Assembly: GCF_036659115.1 (NCBI RefSeq)
Contig: NZ_JAVXDF010000069.1
DNA: 12,763 bases
Origin: Gordonibacter sp036659115
Lineage (GTDB): Bacteria > Actinomycetota > Coriobacteriia > Coriobacteriales > Eggerthellaceae
Strand: one strand, 5' to 3'
The notes under the pieces are model-generated. The model was not told where the DNA came from. It was given only the letters and a program-made list of their open reading frames with translations, and did not search any database. Position 1 is the first letter of the stretch. Each line of letters starts with the position of its first letter. Shown here one piece after another: positions 1-7,075 of the stretch. The position numbers were made by a program, and so were the translations under genes.

Positions 1-100
1 ACTAGTTATGATTTCAAAGGACCGGACCATGCCCTGATGCTTGCCCGAAAGATGCCTCATACCAAGCCACTCGTCCGACACCAAAGCGAGCAGACATAGC

Positions 101-339
101 TTATACGGCCACTTTATGCCGGGATGACGTTTTCTCAAACTCATCGAAAAACGCCTCTTAGTCTTTTATCGCGATCATGGTTTCGAGAAGGGCGCGCATC
201 TCGCCTTCCTGAGTATCATACTTCGGCGCACTTTCTTCGAATCGCCCATCACACCCACGTCGGCTCCGACGAGCTCGTATCCGGATTTGAGTGCGACAAG
301 CACAGCTTCTATATCCTCAAAACCACCTATTACGAGCGA
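101..339 (-). pseudogene. Decayed reading frame of unknown family
   Basis: Coherent protein-like text appears here only in pieces. Reading the minus strand from 339, one frame gives VIGGFEDIEAVLVALKSGYE and continues ELVGADVG. After about 240 the sense moves to another frame, which reads EESAPKYDTQEGEMRALLE and on to TMIAIKD. That frame stops at TAA 158-160, then continues as EAFFDEFEKTSSRHKVAV to a second TAA at 101-103. One frame change plus one in-frame stop suggests a degenerated gene end. The first piece has a stop at 340-342 just upstream, so its 5' part is missing too. I do not recognise the family. A separate 48-codon frame beginning at ATG 144 runs off the window edge at 1 but has no clear ribosome site or family resemblance. 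The region is less GC-rich than its neighbours. Nothing else was seen in 1-373. Confidence 0.35.
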
Positions 340-373
340 TTAAGGAAACCGCCACCGCACCCACTCGCCTACG

Positions 374-1504
374 CTAAGCGACACCCGCCTTTGCAAGCAG
401 GTCGGCCACACTGTCCTGCTCGGTTATCTCGCGCACTGCGCGGCAAGGGTTGCCGAGGGCCAACATGCGCGGCGGGATATCCTTGGTCACTACGCTGCCC
501 GAACCGACAACGGCGCCATCGCCAATGGTCACGCCCGGGTTCACCGTCACGTTTGACGCCAGCCACACATCGCTTCCAACGGTAATGGGCAGGTTGCGCT
601 CAGCAAGGTGTGAGGTGCCGTCTGCACCGTGGCGCATAGCCCGCTCACGACCGAGCAGCGGATGAAGCGGCGTGGCGAACGTACAACAGGGCCCTACCCA
701 CACGTCGTCACCGAACGAGATGCAAGCCCCGTCCAGAAACGTGGCATTGAAGTTGAAATAGCACCCCTTCCCCATGAAGATGTGGTAGCCGTAATCCACC
801 TGCACGCCGGCCGCCACCGCAGAGCCCTCGCCTACGGCTCCGAACAACTCGCAGAGAAGGTTGCGGCGATCGTCCTCCGACAGGCTCACGTCCGCGTTGA
901 TGCGCCGTATGGTCGCCCCCGCATGATCGCGGTCGCGCGCCAAAGCGGCGTCCCCGGCATCGAACCACTCACCCGAGGCCATTTCTGCGCGGATACCCGA
1001 CGCACGCTCCATATGCAGCAGGGGAAACGGCCGCCCTGCGCCGTCAAAGTTCGAGCGCGCGGCAACCACGAACCCTTCATGCTCGTAAAAACCGATCGCC
1101 TGGGGGTTCTGCTCGTTCACGTCGAGACGATGCACATCCCCCTCGCTCATCGCATACGCGAGCAAGGCGCGCCCGACGCCGCACCCACGTGCTGCGGGAT
1201 CGACGAACAGCATCTCCAACTTGCCATGCGCCACTCCCGCAAACGCAAGCGGCTTCCGACCGCGAATGCCATGGCCGCTTTCTCCACGTGCCGCTTGCGC
1301 ACCCGCCGCAGGCTCCTGGCCCTCGAAAGCAACCGCCAGCATGTCGATGCCCGCAAGCTCACCGCGCACTTCGGGCCGCATCCCCACGATAGCGTCCTCG
1401 GATAAGAACCCGTGCGTTACGCACACCGAGCGCTCCCATACCAGCGCAAGCGCTTCGATTAGCTCGGCCGGACGCCGCACCTGTTCCTCTAGGTAAAAAA
1501 CCAC
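374..1504 (-). CDS. Fused GNAT acetyltransferase / maltose-O-acetyltransferase-like protein
   Basis: A 376-residue two-domain acetyltransferase. Residues about 1-170 are a GNAT domain with the acetyl-CoA pyrophosphate loop RGCGVG at about 106-111. It ends in NPQAIGFYEHEGF and PLLHMER, as stand-alone N-acetyltransferases of this type usually end. Residues about 175-376 form a complete sugar/maltose O-acetyltransferase: a Mac cap (MASGEWFDAGD, then DRDHAGATIRRIN), hexapeptide-repeat left-handed beta-helix text, the catalytic-type His in TPLHPL at about 281, and the VNPGVTIGDGAVVGSGSVVTKD and GNPCRAV ends. Known families put the first activity on amines and the second on sugar hydroxyls using acetyl-CoA; the actual substrates are unknown. 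I chose the GTG start at 1504 because AAGGAG lies 6 bases upstream. A longer TTG-initiated frame from 1603 lacks a good ribosome site and adds text not typical of GNAT proteins. The 200-residue C-terminal part could stand alone, so this is a true fusion or a joined gene pair. It is probably monocistronic. Confidence 0.85.
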   Translation of the reverse strand: MVFYLEEQVRRPAELIEALALVWERSVCVTHGFLSEDAIVGMRPEVRGELAGIDMLAVAFEGQEPAAGAQAARGESGHGIRGRKPLAFAGVAHGKLEMLFVDPAARGCGVGRALLAYAMSEGDVHRLDVNEQNPQAIGFYEHEGFVVAARSNFDGAGRPFPLLHMERASGIRAEMASGEWFDAGDAALARDRDHAGATIRRINADVSLSEDDRRNLLCELFGAVGEGSAVAAGVQVDYGYHIFMGKGCYFNFNATFLDGACISFGDDVWVGPCCTFATPLHPLLGRERAMRHGADGTSHLAERNLPITVGSDVWLASNVTVNPGVTIGDGAVVGSGSVVTKDIPPRMLALGNPCRAVREITEQDSVADLLAKAGVA

Positions 1505-1510
1505 CGTCAA

Positions 1511-1516
1511 CTCCTT
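1511..1516 (-). promoter_or_regulatory. Ribosome binding site deciding the GTG start of the acetyltransferase
   Basis: The minus strand reads AAGGAG, then six bases, then GTG at 1502-1504. A TTG directly abutting AAGGAG at 1508-1510 is in frame but far too close to be used. This supports the GTG start over the longer TTG-initiated frame. Confidence 0.7.
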
Positions 1517-1649
1517 ACGCGCGAAAACGCCTTCGACCAACAACGCGGATCGCCTCTTTGGCAACCAGGCACTCCCGGATGGATTGAGTCCGTATGCCGG
1601 CAATCACGTCGCGCCCGGACCGCTTCGCCTGCCTGCAACCGCTCGCACG

Positions 1650-1655
1650 ATTATA
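1650..1655 (-). promoter_or_regulatory. Candidate -10 box for the acetyltransferase gene
   Basis: A perfect TATAAT on the minus strand lies about 145 bases upstream of the GTG start. No good -35 hexamer is visible 16-18 bases upstream, so the promoter may need an activator or may be a chance match. The 5' leader would be about 140 bases. Nothing else was recognised between 1505 and 1720. Confidence 0.4.
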
Positions 1656-1720
1656 CGTCCCCCCGGAAACCACGACCCACAGGCACGCCCGAACTTTTGC
1701 CGAAAGCCTCGTGCGCACCC

Positions 1721-1761
1721 AAAAAAACACCTGCCAGGGCAGAGGAGGGCCCCGACAGGTG
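1721..1761 (-). terminator. Intrinsic terminator of the molybdoenzyme-ferredoxin operon
   Basis: On the minus strand a 13-bp stem (CACCTGTCGGGGC pairing with GCCCTGGCAGGTG, including two G-T wobbles) encloses an 8-base loop and is followed by seven T residues. It lies 55 bases past the ferredoxin stop codon. The opposite strand has no T tract, so it acts in the minus direction only. Its position indicates that the operon ends after the ferredoxin. Confidence 0.9.
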
Positions 1762-1816
1762 AGTATCAACGCCTTACGGGGATACGGCCCGGACGAGCCA
1801 CACCCCCGAAAGCAAT

Positions 1817-2152
1817 CTACGCCGTGAATATGGTGCAGTGCCGCCCTTCGGCCTCCTTCGCCATCTCGGACAGTGTACCGATCTTCAGCGCCCCGGCAGG
1901 GCAACCCGTCACGCACAAGGGGTTCGGGTCCGCATCATAGCAAGCGCGGCACTTGTCCAGCACCGGTGCCACCAGATGGTACTGGCGCAGTTCGCCGTCC
2001 ACCACGAAGGGCTTGCGGCGCTCCACCCGCATCCAATCCTCGTCGTAGGGGTAGCGGTGCGTCTCGCGGCACGCCGCCTCGCATCCGAAACATCCCGTGC
2101 AGTCGTCCAGGTCGAGCAGCAGGGCGATGCCGCCTCCGTCGGTCCTCTTCAT
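1817..2152 (-). CDS. Small 2x[4Fe-4S] ferredoxin subunit of molybdoenzyme
   Basis: A 111-residue iron-sulfur protein, the likely electron-transfer partner of the catalytic subunit encoded just upstream. Two cysteine groups are visible: C18-x2-C21-x2-C24-x3-C28 (DCTGCFGCEAAC) and C68-x2-C71-x8-C80-x3-C84-P (KCRACYDADPNPLCVTGCP). This is enough for two [4Fe-4S] clusters. DmsB/PhsB-type subunits of the same enzyme superfamily usually have four clusters and about 200 residues, so this is a short version. There is no signal peptide or membrane segment, which implies a cytoplasmic complex. The ATG overlaps the catalytic subunit's TAA by one base (TAATG), so translation is probably coupled. A GGGGGG run about seven bases upstream can serve as ribosome site. 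No membrane anchor (NrfD/DmsC type) or TorD-type chaperone follows; a terminator does. The electron donor or acceptor is unknown. Confidence 0.9.
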   Translation of the reverse strand: MKRTDGGGIALLLDLDDCTGCFGCEAACRETHRYPYDEDWMRVERRKPFVVDGELRQYHLVAPVLDKCRACYDADPNPLCVTGCPAGALKIGTLSEMAKEAEGRHCTIFTA

Positions 2153-4332
2153 TACAGGTCCCCCCTTCCCGCTTCGATCTTACACAGCGACGAGCGCATG
2201 GGCGTGGCGCCGTAGCCGGGGTCGGCTGGCTTGGAGGGCACGAGGATGTTTCCGTTGGCCTTGTCCCATCCATAGCCGGGCAGCCCAAGCTCGGGACATT
2301 CGTCACGCCATGCGGGGCGCGGCACCGCGATGACGCCCTTCTTTATCTCACGCGTAACCTCAGCCTTCGAGATGATGTGGCCACGCGGCGAGGAAATGGT
2401 GATCCATTCGCCGTCGGTGATACCGTAAGCCTGGGCATCATCCGGGTGCACCAGCGCGAAGGGGTCGGGATACAACTTGCGCTGTGAGGGCACGTTCGTC
2501 CAGGCAGAATGGAAGAACGAGTACACGCGATGGCCGGTGATAAGCGTGAGCGGGTAGTCCCGAGCGAGCTCCGGCTGGCTGCGCGGGCTCTCGGCCGGCT
2601 CGGTGTAGTCGGGCAGCGCGTCGTAGCCAAAGTGCGTCATCGACGGGCAGGAGAACTCAATGCGCCCGGTGGTGGTGGAGAATCCCGGCTGCCCATCGGG
2701 GCGCAGCATGCCCTTCTCGTACTTCTTCTCCACGTACGCCCCGGCCTTGCCGCCCGGCTCGGTGGAGCGAGCGGGAACCGCCTGGAATTCCTCCCAGGTC
2801 AGATCGAGTCCATAGAACTCTTTCAAACGCCAGAGCACCATGTCCTTCTCGTTGGCCCACGGCCAGTCTTCCGGCTTGATGCGACGGCCCCACTCCAAGA
2901 AGAAGCGCCAGTCGTCCCAACATTCACCCGGCGCCGGCACAGCTTGGTCGAACGCAAGGAGAAGGTTGCCGTCGATCTCCTCGTCATACGTGCAGCGCTC
3001 CGACCAGTCGGCGGTGGGCAGCACAATGTCGGCCAGCTTTGCCGTGGGCGACAGATAGTAGTCCTTCACGGCAATGAACTCCAGGTTCGGCGAGGTCATG
3101 GCCTCGTAGGTGAGGTTCGTGTTCTCGTAGCACAAAAGCGGGTCGTTCGCGACAGCAATGAACGCCTTCACCGGGCGCGGTTCGCCGGTGAGGATGGCCT
3201 GGAAGGTGGCATGCGGGTCGTTCGAACGGCCGAACGACTTGTACAGCGGATACTCCTCGCCGCCGAACGAGAACAAGTCGGGTCGCCCTGGATCCTTCGA
3301 CGAATCCCACAGCGTGATCTTGTCGTCGAGCATGACGGAGAACGACAGCGGCACGCTCACGCCGCCCGGCACGTCGATCCAGCCCAAAAGTCCCTGGAGG
3401 CACGCGAGGGCACGGCCGTTCTGGATGGCGTTGGAGTGCATGCAGCCAGGCCCGAGGCCGATCATCATGCCGACCGGGCCGCAGGTTCCCATAATACGCG
3501 CCGCCTCGAGCACCTGCTCAGGCTCGATTTCGCACACATCGGCAGTCTTTTCGGGAGTCCACTCTTCAACGCGCTCAACCAGCTCGTCAAAGCCGTAGGT
3601 CCACTTGTCGATCCAGTCGGGGTCGTACCACTTGTTCTTGATAACCTCGCGTATGATGCCGAGCGCCAGCGCCGCGTCGGTGCCGGGGCGTGGCTGGATA
3701 GCAAGGTCGGCATGCTTGGACATGTCCTGGAAGCGGGTGTCGATAACCACCAGCTTCGCACCCTGCTTCTGCCGGTCATATATGACCTGCGTGAACGCAC
3801 GCTCCATGGCGGGGTTCTGACCCCAGAGCACGATGGTGTTCGAATTGCCCAGGTCGCCCTCGGCCGGGCTGAAGATGCCCAGGCTGATGGCGTTCGGCAG
3901 GATGTGCGGCATGAGGCACACATGCGTGGGCACGAGCGACCAGGTTTCTAGGCCCAGCGACGAGTTCAGGCGAATGTGCCAGTGGTTCGTCGTGCGACCC
4001 GTACCCTGCCCGGTGATGATGGCCTCGGGCCCGTACTCGGCCGCGATGCGCTTGCAGTTGTCCGCAATGGTGTCGAGCGCTTCTTCCCAGGTGATCTGCT
4101 CCCACTGGCCGCTTCCGCGCTCGCCGACGCGCTTCATCGGGTGCAGCAGGCGGTTATCGGTGTTGTTGTGTATCTCACGCTGCGACATACCCGCACCACA
4201 GATGACGCCGTGCGACTTCGGGTTGTCGGGATCGCCTTCTATCTTGACGATCTTGTCGCCCTCCGAGTACACGAACACCCCGCATCGTGCGTGACAGGTC
4301 GTGCATTGCGTTCTGGTTTTCTTGATTGCCAT
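2152..4332 (-). CDS. Molybdopterin (bis-MGD) oxidoreductase catalytic subunit, acetylene-hydratase-like
   Basis: A 726-residue member of the DMSO-reductase superfamily, binding a molybdenum or tungsten bis-pterin cofactor and one N-terminal [4Fe-4S] cluster. The cluster ligands are C10-x2-C13-x3-C17 and C45. WEEALDTIA, GQNPAMER, VVIDTRFQDMSKHAD and PGTDAALALG are typical pterin-site blocks. C139 in THVC sits where the family places its protein metal ligand, suggesting a Cys-ligated metal. The C-terminal cap (RIEF, then DPFALVHPDDA) is complete. The start is ATG 4332, with AGGAG seven bases upstream; an in-frame extension to 4425 has no support. There is no twin-arginine signal, so it is cytoplasmic. 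Length and motif order resemble acetylene hydratase as I recall it, but that enzyme's Asp after the second cluster Cys is His14 here. The Lys usual two residues after the fourth Cys is Ala47. The substrate is therefore open: a reductase, dehydroxylase or hydratase are all possible. It forms a two-gene operon with the ferredoxin, opposite a LysR gene. Confidence 0.93.
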   Translation of the reverse strand: MAIKKTRTQCTTCHARCGVFVYSEGDKIVKIEGDPDNPKSHGVICGAGMSQREIHNNTDNRLLHPMKRVGERGSGQWEQITWEEALDTIADNCKRIAAEYGPEAIITGQGTGRTTNHWHIRLNSSLGLETWSLVPTHVCLMPHILPNAISLGIFSPAEGDLGNSNTIVLWGQNPAMERAFTQVIYDRQKQGAKLVVIDTRFQDMSKHADLAIQPRPGTDAALALGIIREVIKNKWYDPDWIDKWTYGFDELVERVEEWTPEKTADVCEIEPEQVLEAARIMGTCGPVGMMIGLGPGCMHSNAIQNGRALACLQGLLGWIDVPGGVSVPLSFSVMLDDKITLWDSSKDPGRPDLFSFGGEEYPLYKSFGRSNDPHATFQAILTGEPRPVKAFIAVANDPLLCYENTNLTYEAMTSPNLEFIAVKDYYLSPTAKLADIVLPTADWSERCTYDEEIDGNLLLAFDQAVPAPGECWDDWRFFLEWGRRIKPEDWPWANEKDMVLWRLKEFYGLDLTWEEFQAVPARSTEPGGKAGAYVEKKYEKGMLRPDGQPGFSTTTGRIEFSCPSMTHFGYDALPDYTEPAESPRSQPELARDYPLTLITGHRVYSFFHSAWTNVPSQRKLYPDPFALVHPDDAQAYGITDGEWITISSPRGHIISKAEVTREIKKGVIAVPRPAWRDECPELGLPGYGWDKANGNILVPSKPADPGYGATPMRSSLCKIEAGRGDL

Positions 4333-4372
4333 AGAACCGCTCCTCTCGTCTCGACATGCTTGACCCAGCATA

Positions 4373-4392
4373 CTTCCGCGCACGCGCGGAAG
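4373..4392 (-). promoter_or_regulatory. Perfect inverted repeat in the molybdoenzyme leader
   Basis: CTTCCGCGC and GCGCGGAAG, nine bases each, are separated by only AC, 41 bases upstream of the molybdoenzyme start. A second, shorter repeat follows nearer the gene (ATGCT at 4356-4360, AGCAT at 4367-4371). If transcription starts near 4446, both lie in the untranslated leader. They could be RNA hairpins or a DNA operator. A two-base loop is too tight for a good RNA hairpin unless end pairs open, which slightly favours protein binding. Confidence 0.45.
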
Positions 4393-4452
4393 GACTTCGT
4401 GAAGATTCGGTCGCGGGCTCGGCACTGATCGGCCGTCAACCCCGCTGGCTTT

Positions 4453-4481
4453 ATCCTACGACCGCCAGATGAGGCTGTCCA
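4453..4481 (-). promoter_or_regulatory. Candidate promoter of the molybdoenzyme-ferredoxin operon
   Basis: On the minus strand, TGGACA (4476-4481; five of six to TTGACA) is followed by 17 bases and TAGGAT (4453-4458; four of six to TATAAT). Transcription would start near 4446 and give a leader of about 115 bases. The adjacent LysR-type repeat at 4491-4517 would lie just upstream of the -35 box, the usual place for an activating LysR protein. Confidence 0.45.
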
Positions 4482-4490
4482 ACACGGAAG

Positions 4491-4522
4491 GGTTAGCAAT
4501 CCACAACCAAGGGTTGTATACT
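4491..4522. promoter_or_regulatory. Candidate LysR operator overlapping the regulator's own -10 box
   Basis: GGTT (4491-4494) and AACC (4505-4508) are separated by ten bases, a symmetric T-N11-A arrangement as described for LysR boxes. A second symmetric element, ACAACC-aag-GGTTGT at 4503-4517, shares the AACC arm. AAGGGTT also occurs directly repeated at 4488 and 4509, 21 bases or two helical turns apart. TATACT at 4517-4522 is a plausible plus-strand -10 box for the LysR gene, so binding here could both repress the regulator and activate the divergent operon. The -35 region of the LysR promoter is weak. Confidence 0.5.
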
Positions 4523-4553
4523 ATGTAGCAGTTCGACCGGATGGGGAGCGCCT

Positions 4554-5504
4554 ATGCGCATCGAATCGCTGACATACTTTCTCGAGATAGCCCAAGCGGG
4601 TTCGTTTTCGCTGGCCGCACGTCATCTGTACGTATCGCAGCAGGGCTTGAGCAAATCCATCCAAGCGCTCGAGCGCGAGCTTGGCACTACTCTGTTCGAG
4701 CGCACGGGGAAGCGGGTACGCCTGACCGAGGCCGGACGAGACCTTGCGCCTCTGGCGCGCGCCTGCATCGAGAGCCAAAAAAACCTGCTCGACGGCATGC
4801 GCAAGCATGTCGGTGCCGTAGGACCCGCGAAGACCGTCCGCCTGACGGCCATGCCGTTCGTGGCCAGCGGCATGTTCTCCTTCATGAAGGATCGGCTCGA
4901 CGCCTACGACCTGCGCAACGTGGCCCTGGTGGAAAGGGGCTTTCCCGAAATCCTCGCCGACCTCGCACGCGAAGACGCAGGCTCCGCTACTTTGGCTATG
5001 GTGGTCGTCAGCGCCACGATGCGGGAGACCCTCGCGCAGAATCCCGCCGTCACCTTCGCTCCGCTGTTCGAGTCGAGGCTCATGCTCATGGGAACGAAGC
5101 GGCTCATCTCACCGAAACGCCAGCGCATTTCCGTCGACGAGGTCGTCCGCCTGCCCTTGGCATACTACAGCGAGCCGGTGCTCGAAAGCGTGATTGCGGA
5201 CACGTTCGCGGACAAGCCTTTCGAGAACATCATCATGCACACGTCAAACATCGAGATGATGAACGAATACGTCGAGACCGGACAAGCCGTGACCTTCAGC
5301 GATACCTTCAGCGCCTACCTTTTGGGCAGCGAGAATAACGAACTGCTGTTCATGCCCATCGAGGGTGCCGCCTCGTTCTCGGTAGGCTTTGCGCATCGGG
5401 CCGACCCGCCGCTCGACAACCACCTGGCAGCCTATGCCGAGCGATTCCGAAGCTGCATAGGCACAACCTGCAAATCGTATCTGGCAAAGACTCCTGCAAT
5501 CTGA
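4554..5504 (+). CDS. LysR-family transcriptional regulator, divergent from the molybdoenzyme
   Basis: A 316-residue regulator of normal LysR length. Residues 1-61 are the winged helix-turn-helix, with SFSLAARHLYVSQQGLSKSI at 17-36 as the DNA-reading unit and LGTTLFERTGKRVRLTEAG as the wing. Residues about 90-300 are a periplasmic-binding-like effector domain with two lobes, less conserved. The protein is cytosolic, with no membrane segment. The start ATG has GGGGAG five bases upstream. Its divergent placement 221 bases from the molybdoenzyme, with LysR-type symmetry between them, makes that operon its likely target and the enzyme's substrate or a related compound its likely inducer; both points are inference. 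The gene ends 44 bases from the convergent permease gene, and no clear intrinsic terminator is visible in between. Confidence 0.93.
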   Translation: MRIESLTYFLEIAQAGSFSLAARHLYVSQQGLSKSIQALERELGTTLFERTGKRVRLTEAGRDLAPLARACIESQKNLLDGMRKHVGAVGPAKTVRLTAMPFVASGMFSFMKDRLDAYDLRNVALVERGFPEILADLAREDAGSATLAMVVVSATMRETLAQNPAVTFAPLFESRLMLMGTKRLISPKRQRISVDEVVRLPLAYYSEPVLESVIADTFADKPFENIIMHTSNIEMMNEYVETGQAVTFSDTFSAYLLGSENNELLFMPIEGAASFSVGFAHRADPPLDNHLAAYAERFRSCIGTTCKSYLAKTPAI

Positions 5505-5548
5505 CGGGCTTGCGCTGCGGCAGGGACGCGCATCCTCGAAGCCTTCGC

Positions 5549-7069
5549 CTAGCGCGCGCACTCGACTCCGCCGCGCACGACCATCGCAACTGCCACGCAC
5601 ACAACCGCCATGCCCGCAAGAAGCAACAGCGGGTGAGGCAAAAACGAGAGCAACAGCGTCACCGCCACCAGCGCAAGGGCACCCATCTCATACGTTGGGC
5701 GCGGCCCATGCGGAAACAGCCGAATCGCATCGAACCCGCAACTCAAAAAGAGAGCGGCGTTCATCAAAACGGACAGCGCCATCCCCAGCGCCAGGGGGAT
5801 GCTCGGCAAAGGCATGAATGCCACCGTCACACATGACACCACGCTCACCAAGACAAACGATGGCAGCGAATCGAGAACCAACAGCCCCAGCGTATCGAAG
5901 GGCAGCCTGTCGCGCACCAGTCGAACGCGCACGTCGTCGCGAAACGCTCGCGTCGCCACCTGCACGCCTTGAGGAACCAACAAGAGCATCATAGCCCAAA
6001 ACAAAAAGGCAATCAGACCACCGAAGCCCGACAGCGCAAGCACGCCAAGCGGCGCAGCTGTCGCCCCCTGCATAATCAGACTTGGCAACCCCTCGAACTG
6101 GCGAATCATCGACAACGCCGCACGCGCAACCAAGGCGTAACCTCCCATCTGGGCCGGAAGATGAAGGATCGGCCGGCGCCCCGCCAGCTTTCTTCGCCGT
6201 CGGTAGTCGCTTACCAAAGCAGGATCAAGGGGCGACAGCACCCCAAACGGCTGAAGGTCGGCGTACAGGGCGTTTTGCTCGATCACAACGGTCATGTCGA
6301 TGCGCGACACAAGCACCACCAGGGCAGCCAGCTCCCCCGCAAGCAACACGGCCGCACCGGCGCAAACCACGCCCGGCCCCGTGCCAATCAACAAGATTTC
6401 CGGAGTCGCCCTAAAAACCAGCCAGCAGCAAAGGAAAGCCAACGCCAACCCTACAACAACAAGCGCCGCAACCACAGCGCATCGGCGCCGCCCTCGCTCA
6501 AGCACCAGGCGCCCTACCCCGACAAGCCACGCCCCTCCTTCGGCCGAAAGCACCAGCATCACCCCCAAGAACGACGCAACCAGCGGATTCACCACCATAC
6601 CCAGACCCGCGTCCAAGCACACGCCAACCAAGTAGCCTGCGAAACCAGCAACGAGCGCAGCTGCCAAACCCGAAGTCGCGAATCCTACCGCAACAACAGA
6701 GCGCGCATCAAGCGAGCTCGCCGCAATGAAGGCGATGTCAGGGCGCGAAAACTTCACGACCGACGCCCGCAAACCATCCACGCCACGCCCGACAAACAAC
6801 GCGACCGGAACAAGCAGCGCTCCAAAGAACAGCATCGACGAAATCTCCGGCCCCGCTAAAACAAACACGTCCACCGCAGCGCTCAGCAGCGCCGCCCACA
6901 TCAGCACGAGACAAATGCCTACAACAACGACTGAATAAAGCTGGTACATGCGCTCGCCTCTGCTGCGATCATGCTGAAAGTCCGACCCCAGAATGCACAG
7001 CAGATACAGCAGCGTCGTCCGTGCCTGGCGAATGCGCAGCCAAGCCAGCAGGCGCATATCACCCAACAT
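5549..7069 (-). CDS. ABC-type membrane protein (putative permease), about 11 transmembrane segments
   Basis: A 506-residue, very hydrophobic protein. Segments judged by eye lie near residues 46-70, 77-94, 124-150, 158-186, 198-219, 226-255, 336-367, 393-417, 420-444, 461-477 and 479-498. A longer soluble loop occupies roughly 256-335, with a basic run DYRRRRKLAGRR. The N-terminus is short, basic and cytosolic. No family motif is recognisable. Its identity as the membrane half of an ABC system rests on the ATPase gene immediately upstream (stop codon 6 bases before this start) and on the hydrophobic profile. The direction of transport and the substrate are unknown; similar cassettes are often exporters of peptides or antibiotics. 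It is the last gene of the three-gene unit. The start is uncertain: ATG 7069 has only a G-rich stretch overlapping the ATPase stop, and ATG four codons later is an alternative. Confidence 0.75.
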   Translation of the reverse strand: MLGDMRLLAWLRIRQARTTLLYLLCILGSDFQHDRSRGERMYQLYSVVVVGICLVLMWAALLSAAVDVFVLAGPEISSMLFFGALLVPVALFVGRGVDGLRASVVKFSRPDIAFIAASSLDARSVVAVGFATSGLAAALVAGFAGYLVGVCLDAGLGMVVNPLVASFLGVMLVLSAEGGAWLVGVGRLVLERGRRRCAVVAALVVVGLALAFLCCWLVFRATPEILLIGTGPGVVCAGAAVLLAGELAALVVLVSRIDMTVVIEQNALYADLQPFGVLSPLDPALVSDYRRRRKLAGRRPILHLPAQMGGYALVARAALSMIRQFEGLPSLIMQGATAAPLGVLALSGFGGLIAFLFWAMMLLLVPQGVQVATRAFRDDVRVRLVRDRLPFDTLGLLVLDSLPSFVLVSVVSCVTVAFMPLPSIPLALGMALSVLMNAALFLSCGFDAIRLFPHGPRPTYEMGALALVAVTLLLSFLPHPLLLLAGMAVVCVAVAMVVRGGVECAR

Positions 7070-7075
7070 GGCTGC

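Noticed and set aside
1..144. 48-codon minus-strand frame from ATG 144 open at the window edge
   Set aside because: AGAGG lies about nine bases upstream, but the protein text has no family resemblance and overlaps the decayed frame. Too little is visible to call it.
2509..3951. 480-codon open frame on the plus strand
   Set aside because: It lies wholly antisense to the clearly conserved molybdoenzyme gene. Its text is Arg/His/Val-rich with no family motif, as expected for a shadow of a GC-rich gene.
2152..4332. Assignment as a true acetylene hydratase
   Set aside because: The catalytic Asp next to the second cluster Cys is His here, the Lys after the fourth Cys is Ala, and a ferredoxin subunit is co-encoded. 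Overall likeness alone does not justify the name.
5505..5548. Bidirectional terminator between the convergent LysR and membrane protein genes
   Set aside because: No stable stem followed by a T tract could be found on either strand in these 44 bases.
5969..6859. 296-codon open frame on the plus strand
   Set aside because: It is antisense to the membrane protein. The composition is dominated by Arg, Gln, His and Asn, the mirror of hydrophobic codons on the other strand.
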